Notes: generated by a model from the letters alone, not told the origin. DNA of 64,000 nucleotides from Tigriopus japonicus (GCA_010645155.1 CM021320.1:4548340-4612339); one strand, 5' to 3'; shown: positions 10,477 through 24,300, counted from the stretch's first letter. A program made the numbers and translations.

Positions 10477-12285
10477 TAGCCGAGGCATCCAGGTGTTTAG
10501 TGATCCTTGGAACACCCCATTGTGATGAACGGAGTCTCGCGAATCAAAACGTGGAGTGTACAGAGTATTAAGAGACCTGGTCTATATAGCAATTTCTTTC
10601 GCTTTTTATGCAAGTTTAATCAGTGTTTGGTGTTTCTTTTTCATTTCATTCTAGAGCCAATTTATTCTAAGTTTAACATTGTGTTCTTGTAATGCACCAA
10701 AATTGCATGGGTTTGTCACAACGGTTTTAAAAAGTCCACAAGCCTGAAAACTTCCCCAACTCCTTTTTTAAGGTCTGAAATTGGTCGCTCTCATTTGGTT
10801 GACTCTTGCTACAGAAGCTCATGTAAAAAAAGAGAAGTCCCATTCCATGTTCTCGTTTCTGATTGGTCGAGAGACGAGGAGGAAATAGAAGGAAGGAAAA
10901 AATCCAAACAATCCAAGATTGTCTGGAAGTCGTTTTTTCCATGGGCGGCAACAAAAGCGGCAAAATTTCCCTTGACTTGATCCACTAAGTAATAATAAAC
11001 GTGCAAGAACACACATCTAAGCCATGATCTTGACATTATTTTAATCTACAACTACATCTGAATCCTTTAATTTTAAGAGCCCGAGATTTCCTTTGTTCTG
11101 GATGCTTGGCAGATGTATTTTATAGCCTTTACGCTTATGACCTAAAAGCTATTCTGTTTTTGGATTATATAAACCATTGGTTAGAGTTCTTTTTCTGAGT
11201 TTCGAAAGATAATTTCATTAAAGGATTTATAACAAATTTTCATACAAGCATTTTCCGATTGTAACCTATTCCGAATACTAATTTTCCGAATCTGACATAT
11301 GTCGAATTAGTCAAAAGTACAATTTGGGTCTTATTTACCAGTTTTCGGAATAATCATTTGTGTATCGTCGGAAAAATCTGCGAGGAAAATCGGAACCCTA
11401 GCCATTCGGAAACATGATTTATTCAGAAAAAATATAATCGGAAAATGGGTAACAAGTAGTTTAGACGGTCATGTCTTACACGGAAAAGTGGTAGCGTGGA
11501 AAACAGAGTCGCAGAAAAAAGTTTTCGTGCATTCAATAAGTCATGGATATGTCATTGTAAGCGTGTTCTATAATCAAAGAACATATAACCTCACACACTG
11601 ATTTACACAAGCCTTTGCATTTACAGAATTCATTGAAGAATCCAATTGTTCCAAATTCGGGCTCTCTATGGAGTTAAGAGAAACACCCAATTTGAAGAGA
11701 ATTTGGGTGACCCATAGTCCGCCATATACTAGTAAGAGTGACTCAAGAGATATTAATAGACTGCTGTATTTTACAAAGAATACATGCACAAATATATCAC
11801 ACACAGGATCGAGTACTCAAGCAAACATAGCAGAGATCATACATTTGCCCCACCACCCCACCTTCGCGGGAATAATCGGCCTTGAGACATGGGAATGGCT
11901 CGGAGACGTGGGAACGAGCTGGATATGATATATCTGAAGCAACACCCATAATCTTTCGCAAACGTCCAAGTCCAAATCACCAGCCACAAAAGTCTGGCAC
12001 CATCCACAAGAGCCGGTAATGCGGCGACGAGGGCCATTAATGTGAGCCGGCTATGTCGGGGTCACTAGTACAGCGGACGCGAGGTCTGCCAAGCAAACTG
12101 TTTGAAAAATCATTCAGGAACACACAAACGAGATGATGTTTGAGCACATATTAGTTAACAAAAACGTTTGAACTACACGGTATGGACAAAAAGATTCTCT
12201 TAATGATCCATATTCACTACATTGAAATGTGAGCTTCTGTCTAATTTGGATTTTTTTAACCTTAGCCTTTTCGCCACCATGAATT
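10477..12285. other. Intergenic, no gene seen
   Basis: No recognisable gene. At 11248-11450 the word TTCCGA/TCGGAA recurs many times and CATTTTCCGATT appears inverted at both ends, possibly a small diverged MITE. The block 11837-12065 is distinctly GC-richer than its surroundings and open in several frames, but no family is recognised. Confidence 0.4.
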
Positions 12286-12287
12286 TT

Positions 12288-12470
12288 CTGTTGCTAGGTG
12301 TTGTGGACAATGCAGTATCCTGTAGTGAGAGAGGTTCTAGGTTCGACTCTCCTCCCCGACCTTTCCCAAGGAAACTTTTAGACGCTACTTCAAACCCACA
12401 GATGGAGAACCAATCTTGATCCCTAGCACCACCTAACAATCCAAAAACATCAAGAAAAAAATGAGCACAA
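12288..12470 (+). repeat. tRNA-derived SINE, copy 1
   Basis: A head with an A-box-like stretch and a B box (GGTTCGACTC) is followed by CAAGGAAACTTTTAGACG and ACCCACAGATGGAGAACCA. The same order is found at 24590-24835. This is a pol III-type SINE and not a functional tRNA: the cloverleaf is degenerate. Confidence 0.65.
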
Positions 12471-14784
12471 ATTTTAACGACAGATATATGTTGTGAAAGA
12501 ATCATTTTGAATACTGAGTAATTAACAATTTAATACACATTTATTACGGTTGGAACAACTTACACGAGGGCAGGATTCCTGTCAGCCTTGGTTCCAGATA
12601 GTTCACATTTAATTAAATATGGTGGTTAGCTGTTCTCTATGAAAGTGTTTGCTCAAATGCCAAAACTTCTAATGACACTTTTCAGTTTCATAGTATAAAA
12701 ATAATAGGCTATCCACAAGCCTTGGTAGACATGTTTGAAACAAATCACTTGCTCACTTTATTACAATGGGGCCAAGAAAGTTGGCCCCAGCGGAAAGAAA
12801 AAAAGTTGTCGCAAACCTGGGCCTGAGTAATCCATTAGTCTTAGATTAAGTGCTATTATTTTATCCACTCTTTAAGGTGGAGTCATTTTTAAATTCCACA
12901 ACCTTTTGAGACCAGTTTTGAGATGTAAATGCAATGTTGAAGATTTATTTGAATTCGGGTATTCAAGTCACTGGCAAAAACTCTTTATTGTTTCTTAAAA
13001 TATGCACGGTGATTTGTAAGACTTTCTGAGATTTGAGGCCATCCCCAGTGAAAGTTTTTGTTTATTTGAAAAGCTGAATATCTCCAAGTTTCGAAACTGA
13101 ATGCACTAAATTCGCCAATGGGTCATTTTAGGGACATATTTACGTTTAAAAGAGGGGCTCCATTGATTTTGAAAAAAATCCCGCCTGAACGAGATTTCTG
13201 CCAGTGTGGCTGTTTTTTTTTCTTCCCACTTGACTGATAACTCTTCAACACTTTGAAATCCTTTTTTATCAACCATTCACCTTTTGATTGGTTGTTGGAA
13301 AGAAATATCTTGTGACTTCTTCAGAAGTTACATTTGTGAAATACCACTTTACATCGCAAAAAGGTTTTTCTTCGCTTTATAAAGATTAATTCGTTAGTCA
13401 TGTTGATGAGAATGAAATTCTCGGATGATTTCTTTCAAGAAAAGACAGGCACCATCTGAACGAAAATAATTTGTATTTTACGTAAGATAAGTCAACTAAG
13501 TGTACATGATAATAATGAAAAATGCTGGTATAAAAGATAGTGACTGTTTTTATTCCAGATCCTGACAGATAAGTTATTTTTTATAGTGCGGCGGGAACCG
13601 CCCAACCAACTTTTAACTCTTGTAGTCTGCATCTAGACTCTTCGGTTTCTTGGTTGTTCTATCATTGACAGACCAAACATCCTTCGATTTTCGCAGGCTT
13701 TATAAGTTCACGACATACACAAACACATCTGAGTTGTGGCATCTTTTTATTTCCTTTTCCATCATGGTCATATTTATGAAAAACAAAACAAATGCAAAAT
13801 AGAAGAAAAACCAACCTTCAAAGTGGTATCTTAATGTAAGGCGGGCGTGAAAATTCATTGCTCATCCGGTAGAATTTTCAAACAAGACAAAACATAATGG
13901 ACATGAATTGGCAATGATCATATATTTCAAGAGATAAGTGCAAAGGTCTTCAAAATTTGGTCTGATTTTATTTTACTGAAACTACTGAAAGGGAATATCA
14001 ATATGATCAACGATGAAACATCTTTATTTACATAAAGGATCCATATGTCACAGTTGTTCATTATATAATGGGACAATGATTAGGTCTGGAGAGAGAGTCA
14101 TCTTGATTGACTGAGCTAATTATTGCTAAATTGCTGGTCTTGTACATGGTAGTAAAAATAGAATGTTTGATTTTTAAGGTTCACTGACAAAACTCTCGAA
14201 TTGGAAATTTTTGTTGTCCATCCATTGTTTGACTTAAGGAGCCATGCCAAGGCTCCTTGCTTCATTTTGTTGAACGTTGTATTTCTTGAGCCAATTTCTG
14301 TAAGGCGTTTCCATGAATATTGGGCACTATCACATCTCAAGTTCTGGACCAAGTTCTAATCTCTTCCAATGTTCTGGACTTGCATTTCGTGCAGAAGTTA
14401 CATTTCTATGACATGCCATTGCTTTTTTATCCTATGTTAGACACACTACGGATTTGTGTAATCTTTAAAACCTTTTTTAGTTGGACTTTTTCTCTCAAAG
14501 ACACTGCTGCAAGTTCGAATGACTTTTTGCACTTTGATCTGCAGGTTTTTGAGGCTATTTGTTGATTGTTTGTAGTGTCTTAGGTTATTCTAGAGGTCCA
14601 CAGAATCTCCAAAGAAGTCGAAGGGGTCTCTTTTGATTCATGTTTCAAATGACGATGATTCAAGGGTTTGGGTTCAGTGAATGATCGGAGATGTCTTTGA
14701 AAAGATGTTCTAACACATTTTTAGATTGAATCAATTACCGAACATTTATTTGAGAGACAATTCCATTGTTCTTGCTTGGGTATA
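12471..14784. other. Intergenic, repeats only
   Basis: No gene recognised. The notable content is the repeat at 12890-13140, an inverted partner of 17535-17700. Short open frames near 14116-14565 show no familiar motif. Confidence 0.45.
12890..13140 (+). repeat. Diverged interspersed repeat, inverted partner of 17535-17700
   Basis: ATGCACGGTGATTT, GACTTTCTGAGATTT, GGCCATCC and TTTCGAAACTGAAT occur here and, reverse-complemented in the same order, at 17535-17700. Its left part (GGTGGAGTCATTTTTAAATTC) also resembles 62130-62160 and the interior of the hAT-like element at 28230-28260. Confidence 0.7.
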
Positions 14785-16425
14785 CAGTCAGGAGCAAAAG
14801 TATTTGTAACCTCGAAAATTTTATTGATTTTTAAATGATACTCGATTTTTGAAAAATACATTTAAGAACCATTTTGCTCCTTAGTTATTCTTTTATCATT
14901 TAAAAGCTATGATACTTTTCTTTTTAAAAATTTACAAGATTTTGGTTAAAAAACTGCTCAGAACATGTTTTAGACCAAGAGCAAAAGTATTCGTAACATT
15001 TTGTCAATAGTTTATTGAATGCACTTTTTGCTGAATTACACTTAAGAGACGTTTTTTATAATCATTTACAAGATTTTTACGTACATCTGAAGGAATGTTA
15101 GCCCATTCTTCATAACAGATTTGCTCCAGTTCGTCAATTGTCTTTGGACGTCTTGCACGGATACGGACTTTTAATTCTCTCCAAAGGTTTTCAATTGGAT
15201 TAAGGTCCGGATTCATGGAGGGCCAGTCCAAGACCTTAATTCGATTGTCCTTCAACCATTTCTTGACCAAAATGCTGTTGTGCTTAGGGTCGTTGTCGTG
15301 CTGGAAGACGAACTGTCGACCAAGCCGAAGTTTCCGCGCTGAACTCTGGAGATTCTCAGCCAAGATATCCCAATAGTCTTCTTTTTTCATTGTCCCATGA
15401 ATTCTCACGAGGTTACCGGTGCCTTTGGCGGAAAAGGAGCCCCATAACATGATCGATCCTCCACCGTGCTTGACCGTAGGGATGGTGTTTTTTGGATGAA
15501 ACGCTTCTCCTTTACGTCGCCAAATCCTTTGAACATCGTTGTGACCAAAAAGCTCAACCTTTGTCTCATCTGACCAAAGAATCCTAGACCAAAAGTCACT
15601 GGTCTTGTCAAGGTACTTCTTGGCAAATTCCAAGCGAGCCTTCAAGTGTCTATCCTTGAGCAAGGGAGTCTTCCGTGGGCGACAAGACTTCAATCCTGCT
15701 TTGTGAAGTGAGCAAGCAACAGTAAACCTCGAGATGGACAATCCATTTTCACTGAGACTGTTCCGGATGTCCTTGACCATTGTTCGAGGATTATTTGTGA
15801 CCTCTCTGACAATCTTCCTCTCAAGTCTGGCTGACAGTTTCCTTGGACGACCGGATCTTGGGAGGTTCTCAACCGTTCCGTTCTTTTGTGCCTTCTTCAC
15901 GACGTACTGAATCGTTGAAATCGGGATGTCCAGAAGCTTCGAAATGGCGCTGTAGCCCTTGCCTCCATGATGAAGACTTACTATCTTCAACTTCAAGTCC
16001 TTGTCGAGCTCCTTGACCTTGGTCATGATTGGCTGACTGTGAAGCAATTGTTCAATTCCGTAAAATTTATAAGATCCAAGAAAGATCTAGAAAATCTTGG
16101 AAAAAAGGAGACTAAATGACTTTTCTCCGGCTTTCCAGAATGTTCTACATCTTTCGATCAATTTTTTCTGATGAAAAATCTGTTTATAAACCTATTTTGT
16201 TAACTTTTTTGCGCGTTACGAATACTTTTGCACTATCTAAAATTTTATTTTTAATAATTAAAAGTTAGTTTCAGACATTTTTATAAAACAATTGCGGGAA
16301 ACTGGTATTATTCTTAATCGGAAAAAAATATTACATTCTTACAAACTTCTTAGCATAGTATTTAATTGGATATAAAGGATTTTCTGGTTTTCTCGTCACG
16401 TTACAAATACTTTTGCTCCTGACTG
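14785..16425 (-). mobile_element. Complete Tc1-type transposon with IR/DR ends
   Basis: Outer terminal repeats read CAGTCAGGAGCAAAAGTATT on both strands (14785 onward, and reversed to 16425), flanked by TA at 14783-14784 and 16426-16427. A second, inner copy of the GAGCAAAAGTATTCGTAAC word occurs at about 14978-14998 and inverted at about 16212-16231. Each end therefore carries a pair of direct repeats, as in IR/DR-type Tc1 elements. Length is 1641 bp. The ends are nearly identical and the transposase frame is open, which points to recent arrival. Confidence 0.92.
15004..16047 (-). CDS. Tc1-family transposase, DD34E, intact
   Basis: 347 codons if read from the first ATG; the more usual family start is the internal MTKVKELDKDL. 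The N-terminal ~120 residues form the paired-type double helix-turn-helix DNA-binding region, with a GRPRK-like linker (SGRPRKLS). The catalytic DDE domain shows LWSDETKVELFG (first D), QHDNDPKH (second D) and NPIENLW (E), with 34 residues between the second D and E, as in Tc1. The G-rich box (KHGGGSIMLWG) is present. It acts in the nucleus by cut-and-paste at TA sites. There is no frameshift or internal stop, so it could encode an active enzyme. It is unrelated to neighbouring host genes. Confidence 0.95.
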   Translation of the reverse strand: MLHSQPIMTKVKELDKDLKLKIVSLHHGGKGYSAISKLLDIPISTIQYVVKKAQKNGTVENLPRSGRPRKLSARLERKIVREVTNNPRTMVKDIRNSLSENGLSISRFTVACSLHKAGLKSCRPRKTPLLKDRHLKARLEFAKKYLDKTSDFWSRILWSDETKVELFGHNDVQRIWRRKGEAFHPKNTIPTVKHGGGSIMLWGSFSAKGTGNLVRIHGTMKKEDYWDILAENLQSSARKLRLGRQFVFQHDNDPKHNSILVKKWLKDNRIKVLDWPSMNPDLNPIENLWRELKVRIRARRPKTIDELEQICYEEWANIPSDVRKNLVNDYKKRLLSVIQQKVHSINY

Positions 16426-16427
16426 TA

Positions 16428-18300
16428 CCTATATTCTCTTCTTAACCAAATCAGTTGCACGGACCATGATTGTGGGAGGATTGGGGATGTAACACTAATG
16501 TTTGTGCACAAGGTAAACTCCGGTTTTCTTCACTTAAATGCTTTTGCACTTGCAATGCTAACTTCAAGGTCCGATAGTCTTCTTCTCCTTTCTTGAGCAT
16601 CTTTTCAAAAGTCTTCAATCCTGGAGTCTGAAAATCAGTGTCACAAATGTCTACGCAAGACATTTTTTTTTTTTTTTACATATTTCGGGTTTCTAACCGA
16701 TACAGGGAATGGAATTCCCTGTAAGTCATGTTATGTTTGATAAAATATTTGGTCACACAACTTATTTTAATTCGCCGCTCTCATGCAACCTTGAGCATTA
16801 AAAATGGAAATCTTAGGTCCTTCTTGATGCACACCCTGAATTCTTGGCTTTTATCGAATTGTGGCTGGCAGATTGTAAGACGTAAGATACGAAGAAAACA
16901 AGTTAATACCCGTTATAAGGCTTGCCAAAATTAGGGACTCTGTCCATTCGAAGGAATTACAGAACAAGCAGAGAGAAGAACTTAAAAGAAAGGTAACTGC
17001 AGAACAGAATAAAGTATAACCTGACCAAGTTTCCCAAGTAAATAAATTGAGCTGTATTGCTTCAACGTACCTCATTTATAATGCACCTAAATGTTTTTAA
17101 ATGTAAAATATTTGGTACATTTTTATTGTTTACACGAGATCTAAAAGTTTCAACAGTTACATTTATTAATCGATGAAAAGCCATCAATTTTTTTTTAATT
17201 ATGTATATTTGGCACCACTTTGATCTCAAACAAATGGAACGAAAGAGTTTAATCTTTGCTGATCAAAAAAGACCAGATTTGTCAGTAGAAGCAAATTGCA
17301 TGAACTTAGAAACGCAAATGTGCTATAGGAACTAAAAATACTCAGTCATTTGCTTTCTTATATGTAGCAAGAAAAGTGGTTAGTAAGATTTACAATAACT
17401 GCATGATAATTCCAAGTGCATTTTATGGAATATCGAGAATTTATTTTTGAAAATTTCGATTTTAGTCACCCAGATTGTGTTGTTTGAATGGCAGGATTTA
17501 TCTAAAACAGCTGGTAACATTTTTTTAATGTTCATCTTTGTCCTGAAAATGGCCCATTGGCGATTTTAATGTATTCAGTTTCGAAACCTGGATATATTGA
17601 GCTTTTCGAATTTACAAAGACTTCCTCTGAGGATGGCCTTAAATCTCAGAAAGTCGGAAAAATCACCGTGCATGCTTAAAACAAATATTTGAAAATCTAA
17701 TTAGGCTTAAGTCTTAGATGTACTATGAGCAGTGTTGTTCTGAAATTTTTCGGTTATCTATGGGTTGGATCCTTTTTCAGTGGCCATGTTGTTCTGCATT
17801 CTCAAAGGACTAATCATCATTGAATCAATTTAGACAAACTGCGGCGTAGATTTAGACAATATTTTAGGTAGACACGCTCACATGACTTCTAAAGAATTGA
17901 GTACCAGAAAATGCTCAAAAAATGTCTTTAAGTATGTTTTGACCTTATAAGTGACCTTTGATCGTTTTTTTGCCCGTAAACTAATTAACAGCTTTGAAAT
18001 GCATATGCGACATCATTTTCACACCTCAAAAATGGTTTCTAAACGTTTTGGAGTTTAAAAATGATCTCTCCTAGTACTTAGCCTTGACTATTCTTGTATA
18101 ATGTGAACCTCTTACAAGCAATATTTTCTGATTTTTTCCTTAAGCAGTATACAAAACAAAAAAATAGGTATTCAGTGCAGTCATTGAAAGCAGGTGTATT
18201 TTAGTAATTTTAGCATCTCCAACATAATCACTTGAGATCGGCCGATTTTACACATTTTTTAGTCCTTCATTCTTCGGAGGGTTCATCGGGCAAATGAAGC
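16428..18300. other. Intergenic, repeats only
   Basis: Contains a poly(T) run (about 16662-16677), a near-palindrome CAGGGAATGGAATTCCCTG (about 16704), the repeat at 17535-17960 and AT-rich spacer. A 70-codon frame at 16451-16663 (minus) shows no known motif. Confidence 0.45.
17535..17960 (-). repeat. Diverged interspersed repeat
   Basis: The first part is the inverted partner of 12945-13140. The second part (TTAGATGTAC..GTGTTGTTCTG..GACAATATTTTAG) matches 62285-62430 in the same orientation. All are probably decayed members of the hAT-like element family found complete at 28006 and 59052. Confidence 0.65.
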
Positions 18301-21300
18301 TTATTGCGGTTGAGGTATCTCCAGTTTGGTGAAATATTCACTGGCATTGTACGCTGATGTCACTCCAATATTGTAGAGTGGATGAAGTTCCACCTGAAGA
18401 AAGAAGAAAATATAATTGTAAGCCCAATAATTAAAAGTCCATTTTGAAGCGTACATGTACTTTCTATATAGAAGGAAAAATAATTCTCAAAGTAAAAAAC
18501 TTAGGGTCTCAAAAGAGCTGAAACAAGCTTCTTTATCTGTGGTCAAAAGAAGCTTTAATGAGTTAGAGGGATCCAATTTCGAAAGCTCTTTGAAGTCGAA
18601 CTTCTTAGGAAAATCACCGGTTTTCCTTATCGTTAGATCTGGCACGCTAAAGGATCTTGAAACAGCAGAAAAGCCCATCAATTTAATTGGTTCTAGAGCC
18701 TTTCAGGATGGTATTATCAATCTATGTGCCCAAAACACTAGAAAAGATGACGCATTTTTCAAGGTCTCAAATGAATGTGGATGACAAGGCTGTTGAGGGT
18801 CATTTTGTGAGATGTCGTACCACACTGTTAATGATTGTATTACGATGTTTTATTATAAAGTTTTGATGTACCTTTTGAAGTTCTTGTTGATAATTGTTTC
18901 AAATCATTTGTACTCAAATAGCCTATTAAGTTAAGCCATTCTTTGGTCGATTCCACTCACCAATTTATTGTCTCGAGAGGCACCAAGGATAAGCTCATTC
19001 GCTGATTCTCCATTGTTGGGTCCATGTTGGGAAACGGAAAGTCCACTCAAGCAATAGCACGTATGATAGAAGTCGCGAGATTTTCCGGGCTTATCCACTA
19101 GGCCTCCTCGAGATTCTTGACAACATATGAGCAAATATTCTTGAAGAGCCTCTTGATTGAAGAGCCAACGATGTTCCGATACCGAAGGTTTGGGCATTTG
19201 GTCACAGCTTTTGTCCTTGCTCACTGAAGCTCCTGAAACTATGAATCTTATCAAATTCAAGATGTTTTAAAGTGAATGATCTTAACGACAGTTCGGGCAC
19301 CATCTGCTTTAATAGTTAAAACTCCCGTTATTTGTAACCGATATACTGAATTTCTTTCAACGTATGAAAATATGCTGACTTAGTTTAGCGGGATTGACAA
19401 GACCTATAGAATTATTACATTCCCTAAAAATCTAGCGACAAAAATCGCTACTGATATTTCAAATCGAAGAATTTACTTACACATACATTTTTGGAACTCT
19501 TCGGTTTTTATTTGCAAATTTGATCTCTTTGAAACCAATTCCCAGGCTCTCTTTTGTCCTCAACGTAAAATTGGCTAGGGTTGATTTCCACCACAATTTA
19601 AATGGTTAGGGGTGGTTATCTTAGTAAGAAAACATATAAAAAATATTTGGCTTGCGATCGTTTGATAATCTTGAAACTTCATCAGCTACTTTTCCAATGC
19701 ACTGAAGAGTACTCAAAAAACTTCAAAAGTCGACAGGGTAACGTCGAGCGTCTGCTTCCAAGTTAAGAAAGTTTGCTTCACACAAGCGTGTCATTCAAAC
19801 TTGCCCGAATTTGGCTTTTCTAATATTCAACCATAACCGATTACGATGGCCACTTCTATTACAAACTTTCACGGCTTTAATTGCTCCCATACGTTAGATC
19901 AAACTTCTTACTAGTAACTCCAGTAAGTAAATTCATTGGCCAGAACTCGTTTCATTTTGACGCAAAATGGCTCCCATCCCTGTTATCCCCCATCCATCGA
20001 TCTTCAACACAGTTCCAACTATGGTCTCTTCTCTCGTCGCTTTGGGTTTATATAAACTTCTCAGAAGGATGTAATGCGAATCTTACCTCTTTGAGCTAGT
20101 ACTTTGTGAAGGATGGGGAAGACACCTCCTTGCCAGAAGGAATAGCACCCGTCTACCAATTTGTTGGTACGTCCTTGAAATCCACCTTCAAGTCTCATCT
20201 GTCGACTCGTTGCCCATCGTAGCAATCGATCCTCATTGCACAAACGTTCTTTCCCCAAAAACACAAGCGAAGCGAAACCACAGAACGAGTAACCTCCATG
20301 AGCTTCCATCCCAGGGGCTCCACCAAACCCACCTTCGTAAGTCTGACACCTAAGATAAAACCCAATTTAAGGCCGCGTTCTACTTTGAACAATTCTATTT
20401 CCAGATTGAGTGGGAAAAGCGGGCCAAAAAATCCATTTGAGCCCTGTCAAGATTGGGGCCCAACTCCTTGGATCCCTCAAGATTTGGTGTCGGTCTGACA
20501 GGCAATCTTTCTACCACAATTTGTTATCCATTCGACCGAAAAGAACTTCGTGACATTTGATGTTCCCAGGAAGATTTTTAGTCAACTCACCTGATCAACC
20601 ATTGTTCGGTATTTTTAAATAGATCAGGTGTGTAGACATTGGTCAAGTTAGCCACCGATAAGGCACAATAGCATCCCCGGATATCCACCTCACCATCTTG
20701 ATGCATCACCAGACTACCGTCATCCATTCGAAGGCTACGAAGCCATGAGGCCAAAGTTTGTCGGTTGATCACCTCAAAGGCTCGTTGTGTTCCAATAATG
20801 GCCAAAGCATTCACAGCCGCATAAGTTGGAGCCAGATGAGAAAGTTGTCCAGGACCGCCTCCAAAACCTCCATCTGGGTTCTGGCATCTATTAGAGGAAA
20901 TATAGTTGAAGTAGGATACGAGAGAAAACTGTTTGCAAGCAACTATGTAGTTTATTCATAAACCGAGAGTTATTCTTGGATCAAGAACCGTTATGTAATG
21001 CAGTTTGGTTTCGATTTTCTTTATCATTATTAATTTTACCACTCGTAAAGGGTTGTCATAGTCATAGACTTCTTGATGTACGAGAATTTGATTTAGATAT
21101 TTGATTAGTTCGAGTATGTAGATTTGATCTAAGGTATCAAAGTAAAGTGTTTGATTTTTTACTGAGTGTCCTTATAATTTTGCACTGAACTTCTTTTCTA
21201 TCGTCAGAATGTAATGTTAGATCATATATTTGGCTTGCTTCTTGGTTTTGGCTTGTCTTTAAAGATAATCTTTACTTTGCCCGTCAGCAACAGAAGAATT

Positions 21301-24300
21301 TTTATTCAAAAGTTATTAATGTTAAAACTATTAAGAATTCTTAGCATGAAGTTTTTGTTCGGGGTCCATAATGTAAGGAACCAGAACTCAATTGACCTTT
21401 CCCCATTTCCTTCAATCTTTATCTTGCAGTATGTGTGGAGTGGGGAAGAAGGCTCTTTGAACAATGGAAAAGATCATCTTTGTGGAAAAGTTTCATCGAG
21501 AGAAGAAATGTTATTTGGCCTCCGTTTACAAACTTTTCTTAGTTAGATATCAGAGTTTGCAGTACATCAAGATTGTGCTGCTAGTTCTGACTGAATTTAA
21601 AAATTACATTAAATCCCACAAATGTATTTTCAGGGAGGATTTTAATATTTATTATGATTATTATAATCCGTTGGTACAACATAGACGAAGATATGAACGG
21701 TAGAAGAATGCAAACGACAGGCGAATTTTAAAAAAACAAACCTTCAAGGAAAGGCAAAATTAAGTTGCATTTTAACGATGATTCAAACCATCGCGATGAT
21801 GGATCTTGAATTTAGTACCTTAAAATACAGTTGATAGGTGCATTTCGAAAACTTAAAAAATGCGGCAAATATTCTTTTGGGATGAATCTATTTATAATCA
21901 AGTGCTGAAAAAGATTCATATATAATATTTTAAAGACCTTCTTCATACATATCAAGTGTACGAGGAGAAGTGGCACCAAATACACAAAATGATTTTAGGC
22001 AAGATTTATTTCAAAAAACTGCGAAGTACAGTTTTATGCTTAGCAACGATGCTTGAAAGGAAAGCAATTCGTTTCTTTTTTGAGGAACGGCTAAAGCCTT
22101 GCTAATCTAGTTTTAAAGTGCATCGTTGTTCCATGTCTGTCAGTCAATTAATTGTTGGTCAAATTTGGTTTCTTTTCTTTCTTCTTCAGATCCTTTTACT
22201 TCCATTTCTTCCAACGAAGTGCCACCTTGCAACAGACTGAATTATTGAATATCTATACTACCTCATTATGGTGCACTTCAATTGGTCTATGAAGGAACAT
22301 GAGAACACCAAAAGGGCAATCAGGAACAATGACACAGATATTGGGGACAAGGAAAGAAGCCATAACTAATAGGCTTTTACTGGAAGAGAATTCTGATTGG
22401 AACGCCATATTGCTCATACACAACCTTAGTATTTGATTAGTGGCTTATGATTTATCTTTCTTTCTGACGCAAGAGTTACCAAATCGTATTGGCCCAGGAT
22501 TCTCTTAACACTAGAGCACTATAATAGTGCTCTACTTGACAGCATATTCAAAGATTCCATTGACAAACCACAATGAGCAGTCTCTTCTTTTACGACAAGA
22601 AGTAATGAGAAATACGTATGTCAAACCAAGAAGCACGGAAATCATGGAGTGGGAGGCTAGCAATGAGAATTATGATTTCCAGCAGAAACCAACCATTTGC
22701 GTTCTTTGGCAAATGAGACCTTGCTTGTTTTCAGTAGACAACGTATTTCAATTTTTAGCCCAATCGAATGCCGGAGTGAAAAGTTATGCCTTCTCAAGCT
22801 TATGTACTGAAGAGAGCATAGAATGAATGAACTCGCCCTTTTGTGGTAAAACAATTACCACAAAAGGGCTAGTTCATTCATTCTTGGTAAGATTTGCACT
22901 GAACTTTGAGTGAGCATAACTTTTGTCTCCGACGTTCGATTGAGCTGAAAATTGAAATACGTATTCTTGTCAACATATGCAAGGTCTCATTTGCAGAAGA
23001 ACGTAATTGAATGGTTCTTACAGGAAATCATTATTCTCATTGCTAGCCTCCCACGCCATGATTCCAGTGCTTCTTGGTCAAACGTACGAAACAAAATCTT
23101 GAATGCACACAGTGGTGATGGACCAAAAAAAGGTTCTTAACCGAAACCAAAAGTAGCCGACAACAAAATTGTATGTATACAAAATTCATTAAAAATCAAG
23201 TTGTTCATTTGTTCGATGTTTTGGGTAATCGCAAATTTAATGAGGCAGAAAATTGAGCTTGAGAAGTTTTTGGACCAAACAAACAATATTTTTTGCCTTC
23301 ATCTTGGGACTTGCTCTCAATTTTTGGCCTTCTATAATGTGCGGGCGTAAAAAGCAAGAATGCTTTTGTGAATTAAGCTTTTGTGTCCATAGAGTGGAAG
23401 AGCCAATTTTGGACGAAAAATCATATTCTTAAAACTTACTTCTTCAGTTGATATTAATACATTAAATTACAATTATTGATTTGGGACGTTAGTGTAATAT
23501 AATCCCGTACATTTGGACGAGATGAGCTTTGATTATAAGTCAGATATTTTATCAGAAGTCTTCATAATGGCAGGATTTACTAAATAGCACAAATATTTTG
23601 CCATGTTTCGATCAAAATGTGTAAATCTTTGTGATTCCATTCTTTCACAAAACACAGACCACTTGTTCTTTTCCTCTCGAAGCTTTGTCATCTAAACATC
23701 CTATTAGAATGGTTTGAGGTCATGTTGAAACGTATTACAAATCTTATCAGTCAAATCAATGACGTCTTTTTCGTGAACACAAAATTTTCTGACAAAGCTA
23801 GAACTCTTTCAGATCAAGAACATCAAGACTCTTGAAAAATGGCAAAGTTGTTGGAGAAAGCAGATCAAATCTCCTGATACCAGATGTCGACGATACCATA
23901 TTTTTTGAAGGAGTCTCTTCAGCATATTTAAGCATGGCCTACGTCATATATCTTAGGCTTATCCGCTAAGTATAAAAGATCAATAAGATGGATTGCACGA
24001 GTTATCTTTGGATTGCCCTAAGCAAGTAGCTTTTACCTCTCTACTCATGGTAGCTTTTGAGGACAAAGCGAAATGGAACAGAGATCTCTAAACTAGGATA
24101 AATGAGGAAAAGAAACGACGTTCTTTGACTACTTTGTTCGACTAGCAAGAGAAAGATCCCTGGTTCAAGCCTCGTCTACAAAGAAGACTTTTACCAGTAA
24201 GATAAACAATGGAAGGAAACAAAAAGAATACTTTTGAAAATTGAGGCTTTTTTTCTTTGAAAGACAGAAAATATCTCATTCAAACACTTTGATCAAAGGC

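Noticed and set aside
12288..12360. Possible tRNA gene (A and B boxes)
   Set aside because: No stable cloverleaf; the sequence continues into a shared SINE body found at two other sites.
16451..16663. 70-codon minus-strand ORF beside the Tc1 element
   Set aside because: No known motif; the T-run next to it and the lack of further exons leave no support.
18455..18784. 109-codon plus-strand ORF
   Set aside because: Lies entirely within the last intron of FNTB, with no motif and a comparable open frame on the other strand.
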